From Bacillota bacterium (GTDB lineage: Bacteria; Bacillota; Dethiobacteria; DTU022), in the NCBI GenBank assembly GCA_012727685.1, contig JAAYGO010000104.1, positions 1-7,440 of the forward strand: 7,440 bases of DNA. Reading direction: 5' to 3'. A program made the translations under genes and the position numbers. Shown one piece after another: positions 1-6,522 of the stretch. The notes under the pieces were generated by a model. It was not told the origin of the DNA and made no database searches. It saw only the letters and a program-made list of their open reading frames with translations. Numbering within the stretch: the first letter of the stretch is position 1; every line of letters starts with the position of its first letter.

Positions 1-172
1 GCAAGCTTTTTAGCTGTTTTAACTGGGCAAAGCTCATTAGCAAAACGAACTTTAATGCGGTAAATTTTTTGACGTATTTATCGACCCCCGTTTGGTTAAA
101 TGATTGGCTAAAACTGGTAACCGCTTTAAAAAGTTGCGTAAATGTGGATATTGTGGTATCCTTGCCTTGCAT
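1..172 (-). CDS. IS4-family transposase, N-terminal DUF4372-type part (partial, runs off left edge)
   Basis: An open minus-strand frame starts at ATG 172-170 and stays open for 57 codons to the window edge, so the C-terminal part is missing. The start MQGKDTTISTF, then TQLFKAV, then VDKYVKKFTALKF and SFAQLKQLKSL match the pattern of the DUF4372 domain (DKYVKKF...AQL..L.SL) that precedes the DDE catalytic domain in one group of IS4-family transposases. The DDE residues lie outside the window. The start is well supported: AAAGGAG (187-181) sits 8 bases upstream and a TAGACA-N17-TATAAT promoter lies further upstream. The DNA is more AT-rich than the genes to the right, as expected for an acquired element. 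Family assignment is by recognition of the motif pattern, not by a search; whether the full gene is intact cannot be seen. Confidence 0.85.
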   Translation of the reverse strand, partial: MQGKDTTISTFTQLFKAVTSFSQSFNQTGVDKYVKKFTALKFVLLMSFAQLKQLKSL

Positions 173-384
173 TTTGGTTTCTCCTTTATAGTGAGATTCG
201 GGCAGGGACTACCCTATATCTCTATTATAAAGGAGATTTTTCTTTATGTCTAGCCCTTATTGGATGGTTTCTCTTTTTTACTAGCGGATACTCGCTTTTT
301 CGCCGCTTGACATATTTGAGTTATGTTTTTGCAACGCTACTGTTGTGGTATAATGTCATTGGGATCTTACTTTACCAAGACTGA
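142..384 (+). CDS. Doubtful hydrophobic ORF, 80 codons
   Basis: The frame codes for a very hydrophobic peptide with about two possible membrane segments and many Trp, Tyr, Phe and Leu residues. There is no ribosome binding site before the ATG, and an in-frame stop lies directly before it. The first third is antisense to the start, leader and promoter of the transposase, which argues against it. The part from about 250 to 384 (ending WYNVIGILLYQD) looks more protein-like and could be the remnant of a membrane protein truncated when the element inserted. It is listed only because that remnant idea cannot be excluded; a chance ORF in AT-rich DNA is more likely. Confidence 0.18.
   Translation: MWILWYPCLAFWFLLYSEIRAGTTLYLYYKGDFSLCLALIGWFLFFTSGYSLFRRLTYLSYVFATLLLWYNVIGILLYQD
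180..236. repeat. 11-bp inverted repeat around the transposase leader; possible RBS-hiding stem
   Basis: TCTCCTTTATA at 180-190 and TATAAAGGAGA at 226-236 are perfect inverted copies separated by 35 bases. In a minus-strand RNA the inner arm contains the AAAGGAG of the transposase. The outer arm overlaps the -10 box and lies upstream of the predicted start near 217. RNA started at the transposase promoter would therefore lack the outer arm, while RNA entering from outside would contain both arms and could fold so as to cover the ribosome binding site. This layout matches the known protection of IS10 and IS50 against outside transcription. Folding is inferred. Confidence 0.6.
224..252 (-). promoter_or_regulatory. 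Sigma-A type promoter of the transposase
   Basis: On the minus strand the -35 box TAGACA (252-247) is followed by exactly 17 bases and a perfect -10 box TATAAT (229-224). The expected transcription start is near 217, giving a leader of about 45 bases before the ATG at 172 with AAAGGAG inside it. Both boxes and the spacing are read directly; promoter activity is inferred. Confidence 0.8.
346..354 (+). promoter_or_regulatory. Candidate extended -10 promoter for the binding-protein/regulator pair
   Basis: TGGTATAAT (TGn plus a perfect TATAAT at 349-354) lies 66 bases before the ATG at 421. The best -35 match at usable distance is TTTGCA at 328-333, with a short 15-base spacer; extended -10 promoters can work with a weak -35. 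A perfect TTGACA at 307-312 is 36 bases from the TATAAT, too far to pair with it. The predicted start is near 361. Activity is inferred. Confidence 0.45.
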
Positions 385-420
385 TAATATCTGGTACCAA
401 AGCAACGGAAGTGAGAGCCA

Positions 421-1824
421 ATGCATCATCGGTTTCGTGGCCTATTATTTGGTTTTCTTTTTGCTTTTATCCCGGTTGCCCTGCTGCTGATCTGCGGTTG
501 CGCAAATCAGTTTGCTGCCAACCCGCTTATCCTTACGCTATGGCACAACTACGGCGGCCAGTTAAAAGAAACGATGGATGAAATGATCGACAAATTCAAT
601 GAAACCGCCGGTGCTGAAAACGGAATTATCATCAACGTCACTGCCATATCCGGCTCCGCGACCATCTCTGAAAAACTGGCCATGGCTGCCGGCGGCGAAC
701 CGGGAGCACCAGCTCTACCGGATATCACCACCGCCTATCCGAAGTCGGCCCTCCTGCTGGCGGAGAAAGGATTGCTGGTCGATCTTGATCAACATTTTAC
801 CGCAGAGGAGCTCTCCGCGTTCGTGCCGCAGTTTTTAGAGGAGGGACGTTTGGGGGGCGGCGAGCTCTTTGTTTTTCCGGTTGCCAAGTCAACCGAAGTG
901 CTGTTTGTGAATACGACCATTTTTAATCGTTTTGCTGCCGATACCGGCGCGAAGCTGGCCGATTTGCAGACCTTCGAAGGTATTGCGCGTACCGCCGCCA
1001 GTTATTATGAATGGACCGACAGGCAGACCCCTGCTGCCAATGACGGCAAAATGTTCTTTATGCTCGATTCACTATTTAACTATACCTTGATCGGCTGCAA
1101 GCAGCTCGGGGGAGAGCTTTTCCATGACGGAACCATCGATTTTAAGGCACCGCATTTTTTCCGGGTATGGGAGTATTTTTTTAAACCCGCGGTTTTGGGA
1201 CATGCTGCCATTTTCGATGGGTATGCCACCGATCTGGCCAAAACGGGTGATATTGTCTGCTCGATCGGTTCCACAGCCGGCGTATCCTTTTTTTCACCGA
1301 TTGTTACTTATGCGGATAATAGCTCTGAACCGGCGCAACTGGCCATCATGCCATACCCTGTTTTCGAAGGCGGCGAAAAAATAGCACTCCAGCGCGGTGC
1401 CGGGATGAGCGTGATTAAGTCGACCGCAGAAAGGGAATCTGCAGCCGCAATTTTCTTAAAATGGTTTACCAGCCCCGAAAATAACCTGCACTTTGTCTCG
1501 CGTACCGGTTATCTGCCTGTGACAGTGGAAGCATTCGGCGAGCTAATGGAGCATGAGATTGCGCATATCTCCGAAGAAAATATAAAGAAGCTGCTCCAAA
1601 CCTGCCGGTTGATGCAAGAAGAGTATGACTTTTGCACCGCACCTTTATTTGAGGGGATTGATGAGTGGCAAGCACAATATGAAAAGCGGTTTAAGGAAAT
1701 TGCCGCCGCCTCCCGTGAGGCCTACCGCGAGCAATTGATGAACGGCGATAGCACAAGGGTAAGGGTCTTTGAATCTGTATCAAGCAGAGCCTTCGACGCT
1801 TTTATCCAGGGGTTTAACCGTTGA
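421..1824 (+). CDS. Extracellular solute-binding lipoprotein, family 1 (sugar ABC-transporter type)
   Basis: The 467-residue protein begins with a lipoprotein signal peptide: basic MHHRFRG, a hydrophobic core at about 8-24, and lipobox ICGC with Cys27 as the lipid anchor, so it should sit on the outer face of the membrane. The mature part has the fold signature of UgpB/MalE-like binding proteins: a first strand LTLWHNYGG near 38-46, then IDKFNE, DITTAYP, LAEKGLLVDLD, a mid-protein FPVAKSTEVLFVNTTIF segment, and a late GAGMSVIKST...AAAIFLKWFTSPENN...TGYLPV segment. Length is normal for the family. The ligand is unknown; sugar, glycerol phosphate or polyol are only the family's usual ligands. 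The start is supported by GGAAGTGAG at 407-415. The next gene, 64 bases on, is a membrane LuxR-type regulator, and no permease or ATPase gene lies nearby, so it may work as a ligand receptor for that regulator or supply permeases encoded elsewhere. Confidence 0.9.
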   Translation: MHHRFRGLLFGFLFAFIPVALLLICGCANQFAANPLILTLWHNYGGQLKETMDEMIDKFNETAGAENGIIINVTAISGSATISEKLAMAAGGEPGAPALPDITTAYPKSALLLAEKGLLVDLDQHFTAEELSAFVPQFLEEGRLGGGELFVFPVAKSTEVLFVNTTIFNRFAADTGAKLADLQTFEGIARTAASYYEWTDRQTPAANDGKMFFMLDSLFNYTLIGCKQLGGELFHDGTIDFKAPHFFRVWEYFFKPAVLGHAAIFDGYATDLAKTGDIVCSIGSTAGVSFFSPIVTYADNSSEPAQLAIMPYPVFEGGEKIALQRGAGMSVIKSTAERESAAAIFLKWFTSPENNLHFVSRTGYLPVTVEAFGELMEHEIAHISEENIKKLLQTCRLMQEEYDFCTAPLFEGIDEWQAQYEKRFKEIAAASREAYREQLMNGDSTRVRVFESVSSRAFDAFIQGFNR

Positions 1825-1888
1825 GAGTCGCCTCCTTTTTCCGCTTTAAGAATCCCTGTTCAATGGGTAAGAAAGATAGAGATAAGCG

Positions 1889-3520
1889 ATGCAGAGATTA
1901 AATCTGAGGTTTAAACAATTGTTCAACCCGGGGAAACAGGATTCCAGCCCGGGCGGAACTGCAGGGGTATCCCTGGGACGCAGGCTCTTTTTTTTTATGA
2001 CGGCGCTGGCAATGACAATTTTTGTTGGTGTAATTGCCATTTTGATCTTAACGGGCGTATTATCAGCCGGCCTCTCGGAAAGCGAGAAGATGTTCGCCAG
2101 TGAACTGCTGCATACCGCCAATGAAATTACACGGGATTATGGTCTCATTTCTTTGCGGACGATCGACTTGGCCACTAGCCTGTCCGCCAGTATCGAGGCG
2201 AGCGCCGGCAGAATGGGTGTTCCGGCTACCGGTCTTAAAGAACACCCGGAAATGCTCGAAGAAATAATCTCCTCTCAATATGAGCGCGCCTTATTTGCGC
2301 TGCTGGTGTCTCAATGCAGCGGCGTATTTTTTATTCTTGACGCCACCGTCAACCCGACCCTTGAAAATGCCTCGCATTCGAAGGCCGGCTTGTATCTGAA
2401 AAACATGGAGCCCAACATCATCAGTTCTTCTACACCGAATATAACTTTGCTGTGCGGTTTCCCGGCAATCGGCCGCAACAATGCTCTCTCACTCCATGCC
2501 CAGTGGACGATGGAATTCGATATTAGCGCGGCACCGTACTATTATAAACCCCTGGCTGCAGCGGCGGCCAACCCCCATTTGCCGCTCTCCCGGCTCTATT
2601 ACTGGAGCGGAGCCCTGACCCTGCCGGGAACCAGTGAAGAGATCATGATTTGCTCGGCCCCCCTGCTTGATTCCCAAGGTAATGCCTTCGGGGTCTGCGG
2701 TTTTGAAATAAGTGCGATGCTGTTTAAGTTGTCCTATATGCCCGCACACCGCCATTTTAACCATTTATTTTGCGTCCTGGCGCCCCTTGGCGATGAATCC
2801 CTGGATTTAAAGCGCTCGCTTCTGGCCGGCGGTTATTCAGCCCGGGTTGCCGCCAGGAATCATTCTTTACTGCGGATCATCGAAAATCGCCGCTACTTTT
2901 ATTCTTACCAGGAAAACAAAGATACTCTTTACTTGGGCTTACATGAGCCGGTGAAGCTTTACCCGGATGATTCCGTATTTGCCGGCGAACACTGGGCGGC
3001 AGCCATCTTGCTTCCACAGGAGGACATCGTCAGCTCGATCACCAGCTTGAACGTGTTGCTCTTTTCTTTGCTGGCGCTGCTGATTATCGCCGGGATTATT
3101 TGCTCTTTTGTTTTGGGTCAAAAATTATTTGTCAAGCCGATTACTGACGGCCTCGACTTGCTTAAATCCGACAACCTGGCCACCGCACCGAAAACGAAAA
3201 TTCCGGAGTTGGATGATTTAATTGAATATCTTTCGTCGCGCAGTCAAGAACTTTCGCAAAAAGCAAGGCAGGAGAATTTTTCGCTTGAGATTTTGGATCA
3301 GTTCTTAACGAACGTCAAGCAGCTTTCTGCAGCCGAGCGCGCGGTCTTTGATCTCTATGCCGAAGGCTACTCGGCCAATGAGATTTCCCGGAAGCTTTTT
3401 TTAAGCATAAACACGATTAAAACCCACAGCAAGCGCATCTATGCCAAGCTTAACGTTGCCTCCCGGGAAGAACTGTTGTTGTATGTTCAGTTGTTCAAAG
3501 CGCTTGGGAAAGAGTTTTAA
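1889..3520 (+). CDS. Membrane-bound LuxR-type transcriptional regulator with extracytoplasmic Cache-like sensor
   Basis: The 543-residue protein has a cytoplasmic tail (1-30), TM1 at about 33-58, an extracytoplasmic domain of about 325 residues, TM2 at about 387-410, a juxtamembrane stretch with KIPELDDLIEYL, a helical linker, and a C-terminal LuxR/GerE helix-turn-helix at about 479-535 (LSAAERAVFDLYAEGYS, NEISRKLFLSINTIKTHSKR, IYAKL). The sensor contains LYYWSGALTLPGTSEEIMI, then APLLDSQGNAFGVCGFEIS, which resembles the second half of double-Cache domains. No receiver or kinase domain is present, so it is a one-component transmembrane regulator. It probably senses an external ligand, directly or through the binding lipoprotein encoded upstream, and acts on DNA while tethered. 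The ATG is the only possible start for the full frame, since a TAA lies two codons upstream; its ribosome binding site is weak (GATAGAGATAAG). Cotranscription with the upstream gene is inferred. Target genes are unknown. Confidence 0.85.
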   Translation: MQRLNLRFKQLFNPGKQDSSPGGTAGVSLGRRLFFFMTALAMTIFVGVIAILILTGVLSAGLSESEKMFASELLHTANEITRDYGLISLRTIDLATSLSASIEASAGRMGVPATGLKEHPEMLEEIISSQYERALFALLVSQCSGVFFILDATVNPTLENASHSKAGLYLKNMEPNIISSSTPNITLLCGFPAIGRNNALSLHAQWTMEFDISAAPYYYKPLAAAAANPHLPLSRLYYWSGALTLPGTSEEIMICSAPLLDSQGNAFGVCGFEISAMLFKLSYMPAHRHFNHLFCVLAPLGDESLDLKRSLLAGGYSARVAARNHSLLRIIENRRYFYSYQENKDTLYLGLHEPVKLYPDDSVFAGEHWAAAILLPQEDIVSSITSLNVLLFSLLALLIIAGIICSFVLGQKLFVKPITDGLDLLKSDNLATAPKTKIPELDDLIEYLSSRSQELSQKARQENFSLEILDQFLTNVKQLSAAERAVFDLYAEGYSANEISRKLFLSINTIKTHSKRIYAKLNVASREELLLYVQLFKALGKEF

Positions 3521-3660
3521 AAGACATGTTTTTGCATGCTCTACGGCGAGCTGCACGATCCGTATAGATTAAAGTATGCACAGAATGGCGCCTTTTCGCA
3601 TATCTAAATGTAGATAGCCGCAAGAGATAATTAACCGGCTTTAGACAGGGGGGGAACGGT

Positions 3661-4506
3661 ATGCGAAGGCGCTTTAAGCTTTCGATCATTCACTATCTGG
3701 CGCTCACAGGGCTGGGCCTGGTCTCGACTTTGGCCATGCTGCAGATCAATGAATTGCGGTGGGAACAGAGGCAAACGCAGCAATTGATGGTGGAAATGCA
3801 AGAGCATCATCAACAGGAGACTTGCGCACTGGTTAAGCAGATTAGGATCTACCGGGATAAGATACAAGCCCTGGAGCAGGAAAACGGGGCCCTGGCGGAA
3901 ATGCTTGACCTTCGCGTGCAGAATCACCGGATCGTTACCGGCGGACTGCCTGTCCAGGAGCTAGTCCCCGAGTGGTTTCTCTCCCGGTCTGGGCGGCCGG
4001 AACAGGGACTGCTTACCGGCATTAACATGCCGCTGCTCTCCCGGTCAGGGTTCAGTGCCGGTGCCTTTGAAAAGGCTTGGCGGCATTATGGCGCTGCGGG
4101 GCTTTTGGGGACAGGGGAAGCCCTGGTTAAAGCCGAAAAAAAATACGGTGTCAACGCCCTGGCCCTGGCGGCAATTATTGTGCATGAATCGGGATGGGGC
4201 CGGTCGTCTCTTGCCCGCCAGAAAAATAATTTAGCCGGAATCAATGCTACCAACAGCAATCCCTTCGGCAATGCGCGCACTTTTAAAAGTAAAGCAGAGT
4301 GTATCTTCTACCTGGCGAAGATGCTTAAGCAGGACTACCTGACAACCGGTGGCAGCTTCTACCGGGGAGACAACCTGGCCGCTGTTAATGCCTGTTACGC
4401 CACTGATCCGGCCTGGGCTTCAAAGGTCGCCTTGATTATGGGTTTGATCGCGCGGGCGGCGACGGAGGATCCGGAAGCGCTGATCGCTAGAGCCCGGGCA
4501 GTGTAA
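3661..4506 (+). CDS. Membrane-anchored endo-beta-N-acetylglucosaminidase-like wall hydrolase
   Basis: The 281-residue protein has a basic start (MRRRFK), one TM segment at about 8-27, a charged Gln/Glu-rich coiled coil at about 31-85, a linker, and a glucosaminidase (PF01832-type) domain at about 145-268. Family marks are YGVNALALAAIIVHESGWGRS with Glu176 as the likely catalytic acid, then ARQKNNLAGINA, FKSKAECIFYLAKML and a C-terminal NACYATDPAWASKV segment. The family cuts the glycan strands of peptidoglycan between N-acetylglucosamine and N-acetylmuramic acid. The single TM and coiled coil should hold the domain at the outer face, perhaps as an oligomer. The start has a purine-rich AGGGGGGGAA site about 5 bases upstream. 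It follows the regulator by 140 bases, in which no clear terminator or promoter was found, and it ends 18 bases from the convergent GH18 gene. A sporulation or growth role is open. Confidence 0.85.
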   Translation: MRRRFKLSIIHYLALTGLGLVSTLAMLQINELRWEQRQTQQLMVEMQEHHQQETCALVKQIRIYRDKIQALEQENGALAEMLDLRVQNHRIVTGGLPVQELVPEWFLSRSGRPEQGLLTGINMPLLSRSGFSAGAFEKAWRHYGAAGLLGTGEALVKAEKKYGVNALALAAIIVHESGWGRSSLARQKNNLAGINATNSNPFGNARTFKSKAECIFYLAKMLKQDYLTTGGSFYRGDNLAAVNACYATDPAWASKVALIMGLIARAATEDPEALIARARAV

Positions 4507-4524
4507 ACTTAAGCTCTGATTATT

Positions 4525-6240
4525 TTACTTTAGTTCCTCGGCAAACAGCTCCCAGATCTCCGGTTTTTCCAGGCCGCGCCGCCAGCCGGCCACACCGGCG
4601 AGGTCGTACTGCCTCATCAGCCGCAGGCGCTGTCGCATCGAAACGGCATCTTCCAGCCAGAGCAGATATTCATCTTCCCCTTCGAAGTAGCGGGCTTTGT
4701 TCTGGCGGGCGCTGTTGTCCCATTCCAGCACACTTTCCCGCGTGGCAAGCAGCTCTTCGATGCGCGCCATGGATAAAGCACGGGAGCCGACGCTCACCTC
4801 GCTGCCTCCCTGCGATTCGACCTGCCATACCCTCGTATAAAAGGGGACACCGAGTACCAGCTTTTCCGCCGGCACTTCTTCGAGGACCCTGTTCAGCCCC
4901 CGCTCGACCCAGGGAAGAGAGGCGACCGGGCCGGGCTGCTGCGATCCCGCCCAGTGTTCATCGTAAGCCATTAAGATGATCAGATCTGCCGCCTCGGCTA
5001 GGGCGCCGCGCTCAAAGCCACGGCTCCAGTAAGGTTCGTTCGAGACCATGGTAACATCGACCGAAAGGACGAGACCCTCCGCGCGGCAGAGGGGAGCCAG
5101 TTCCCGCACCAGCTGGGTGTAGAGAGCCCCGTAACTATAATGAAAATTTTCAAAATCGAGGTTCAACCCGTCCAGATCGTAAAGGCGGGTGAAGATAAGC
5201 AGCTGCTTGATGAAATTCTTGCGGCTCTCTGAACTGGAGAGAAAGGCCGCGGTAATGTCTGGATTGCTTGAATTGCTGACCATGGCCCAGATTTGATAGC
5301 CCCGCTCACGTGCCCACTGCACGTAAGCCGGATCGGCCAGGTTTTGGATGGCGCCGCCGCTGTCCGCCAGGTGGAACCAGGTAGGGGAGACCACCTGCAG
5401 TGAAGGCATGGACCCGATCTGATCCACATTGGGATTTGGATATGTAAACTCCCAGACCATGACCAGGGGCGGGGGAGGAAGTTCTACTGCAGGCGCAGCC
5501 TCCGGTTTTTGACCGACGGCAGAAGGGGGATAGTCCCCGCGAATTGCAATTTTCTTCAATGGCAGGTAGCCGGTCAACCCTTTTTCCGTGCGGACCAGGC
5601 ACCAGCCGCGGCCTGTTTTTTCTTCGAGGCGCAGCCGCTCTCCCGGTTCAAGCTCGGCCAGGTAGGGATAGCGCAGGCCCGGTCCCTCGCGCAGGCGCAC
5701 GCGGCTCATTACTTCTGCCAGGTAGGCGGGCTCATCGGCGTGATCGATGACCACGGTACCGGTTTCAGGGTGATGGGTGACTGAAATGTTGTAAAAATCG
5801 GAGAGAAAGAGGAGGGGGAGGTAGAGATTCCCGTCCTCCTCCTGCAGCGGGAACTGCAGTTCCACCGGTTCCAGGTTGACCTCCGCAGTAAGCTGTTCGC
5901 TGTGCATGTGGATTACCCGGTTCTCAGTCGTGATAACCGCCGTTTTTTCAGCCTCGTCCCAAAAAAAGTGGGGATCAATAAATTGACGTAAAGGTCCCAC
6001 GGCCATATAGATTTCCCGGTCCTCGACCCGCACGTGGCCGGCGCCTTTTTTTGCATTGCCGACTACCAGGATGGTTCCTTCACCCCAGCCAACCGCTCTC
6101 AATCCCGGAGAAAAGTAAGCGTAGAGAGAAACGGCTGCAATCACAAAAAGAGCCGCTAATATGAGCAAGAAACGAAGCAGGTAACGGTTTCGCTGCTTCG
6201 AAAATGGTTTGTGCACCCGGGATCGCAAGGCTGGTCGCAT
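4525..6240 (-). CDS. Membrane-anchored GH18 family glycoside hydrolase with stalk-like and SH3 domains (spore/cell-wall type)
   Basis: The 571-residue protein has a basic N-terminus, one TM at about 21-43, a region at about 56-168 resembling copper-amine-oxidase N-terminal (stalk) domains, a bacterial SH3 domain at about 172-233 (MSRVRLREGPGLRYPYLAEL...GWCLVRTEKGLTGYLPL), a Pro-rich linker, and a GH18 barrel at about 260-570. The GH18 motif reads DGLNLDFE at 357-364, with Glu364 as the catalytic acid and Asp362 its partner; the first Asp of the DxD pair is Asn360, as I recall for SleL/YaaH-like wall enzymes. MAYDEHW (424-430) and AGWRRGLE near 551-558 are further family marks. SleL/YaaH enzymes trim cortex peptidoglycan and carry LysM domains; here stalk and SH3 modules take that place. 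The start is set by AAAGGAG 8 bases upstream (6255-6249), which overlaps the stop codon of the small ORF before it. Substrate and timing are inferred. Confidence 0.88.
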   Translation of the reverse strand: MRPALRSRVHKPFSKQRNRYLLRFLLILAALFVIAAVSLYAYFSPGLRAVGWGEGTILVVGNAKKGAGHVRVEDREIYMAVGPLRQFIDPHFFWDEAEKTAVITTENRVIHMHSEQLTAEVNLEPVELQFPLQEEDGNLYLPLLFLSDFYNISVTHHPETGTVVIDHADEPAYLAEVMSRVRLREGPGLRYPYLAELEPGERLRLEEKTGRGWCLVRTEKGLTGYLPLKKIAIRGDYPPSAVGQKPEAAPAVELPPPPLVMVWEFTYPNPNVDQIGSMPSLQVVSPTWFHLADSGGAIQNLADPAYVQWARERGYQIWAMVSNSSNPDITAAFLSSSESRKNFIKQLLIFTRLYDLDGLNLDFENFHYSYGALYTQLVRELAPLCRAEGLVLSVDVTMVSNEPYWSRGFERGALAEAADLIILMAYDEHWAGSQQPGPVASLPWVERGLNRVLEEVPAEKLVLGVPFYTRVWQVESQGGSEVSVGSRALSMARIEELLATRESVLEWDNSARQNKARYFEGEDEYLLWLEDAVSMRQRLRLMRQYDLAGVAGWRRGLEKPEIWELFAEELK

Positions 6241-6253
6241 TTATGTAGCTCCT

Positions 6254-6370
6254 TTATACAGATGAAAAGTGAATTCTGCTGCCTTGTCCGGCAACAATTT
6301 TTCTTGCCATATCATAGACCATAGAGGGCAAGCACTGGTTCCAGTGGATTGCATCTTTCTCCATTTCCAT
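6254..6370 (-). CDS. Small 38-residue protein ORF upstream of the GH18 gene
   Basis: The frame opens at ATG 6370-6368 and ends with TAA 6256-6254. It begins MEMEKDAIHWNQCLPSMVYD, continues MARKIVAGQGSRIHF and ends SSV. TAGGA (6382-6378) lies 7 bases before the ATG, a fair ribosome binding site, and an in-frame TAG lies four codons upstream. The stop codon shares bases with the AAAGGAG of the GH18 gene, and the gap to that gene is 13 bases, a typical tight operon joint that would allow coupled translation. The peptide has mixed, non-repetitive composition and no membrane segment. I do not recognise a family. It could be a real small protein, a leader peptide controlling the hydrolase, or chance. 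Confidence 0.5.
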   Translation of the reverse strand: MEMEKDAIHWNQCLPSMVYDMARKIVAGQGSRIHFSSV

Positions 6371-6487
6371 TCTTTTTTCCTACCTGCAGAATGAAGCAAT
6401 CCCAAAATTGATCATTATTGCGGGGTTATTTGGGCGAAAAATAAGAAATCATGGAAATTTTTAAGGTTTCTTGGCGATAACTTTACA

Positions 6488-6516
6488 TTTACTCAATTCG
6501 GCAAATCTGCTATAAT
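6488..6516 (+). promoter_or_regulatory. Sigma-A type promoter upstream of the GGDEF gene
   Basis: TTTACT (6488-6493) is followed by 17 bases and a perfect TATAAT (6511-6516), with an AT-rich region upstream. The predicted transcription start is near 6523. The next plus-strand gene is the GGDEF protein gene, whose likely start is at 6660. Confidence 0.65.
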
Positions 6517-6522
6517 AGCTCA

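Larger units (their letters stand above)
1..252 (-). mobile_element. Partial IS4-family insertion sequence, outer end unresolved
   Basis: This segment covers the transposase 5' part, its leader and its promoter. The element must extend at least to the -35 box at 252. Its terminal inverted repeat should lie somewhere between about 253 and 420, but the partner end is outside the window, so neither the end nor a target-site duplication can be defined. The right boundary given here is therefore a minimum. Confidence 0.65.

Noticed and set aside
1..191. Plus-strand open frame entering from the left edge and ending at TAG 189-191
   Set aside because: It is antisense to the transposase, whose motifs, promoter and ribosome binding site are much stronger evidence.
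307..312. Perfect TTGACA as the -35 box for the TATAAT at 349
   Set aside because: The spacing is 36 bases, about twice what sigma-A promoters use.
549..731. Minus-strand ORF inside the binding-protein gene, and the similar plus and minus ORFs at 599-838, 1080-1274, 1124-1384 and 1466-1675
   Set aside because: They lie fully within a well-supported lipoprotein gene in other frames, without ribosome binding sites or recognisable domains.
1846..2121. Minus-strand ORF over the start of the regulator gene, and others inside it (2063-2278, 2489-2764, 2939-3121)
   Set aside because: They are antisense to the clear TM-sensor-LuxR coding sequence and have no recognisable features.
3601..3616. Dyad TATCTA-AATG-TAGATA upstream of the glucosaminidase gene
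   Set aside because: It is a 6-bp AT-rich palindrome with no second copy in the window and no clear promoter beside it, so it cannot be distinguished from chance.
4489..4530. Possible terminator AGAGC ... GCTCT followed by a T-rich stretch between the convergent genes
   Set aside because: The stem is only 5 bp with a 19-base loop, too weak to call.
5509..5784. Plus-strand ORFs antisense to the GH18 gene (also 5544-5750) and minus ORFs in other frames (5163-5429, 5306-5602)
   Set aside because: These are high-GC shadow frames of a gene with clear SH3 and GH18 motifs.
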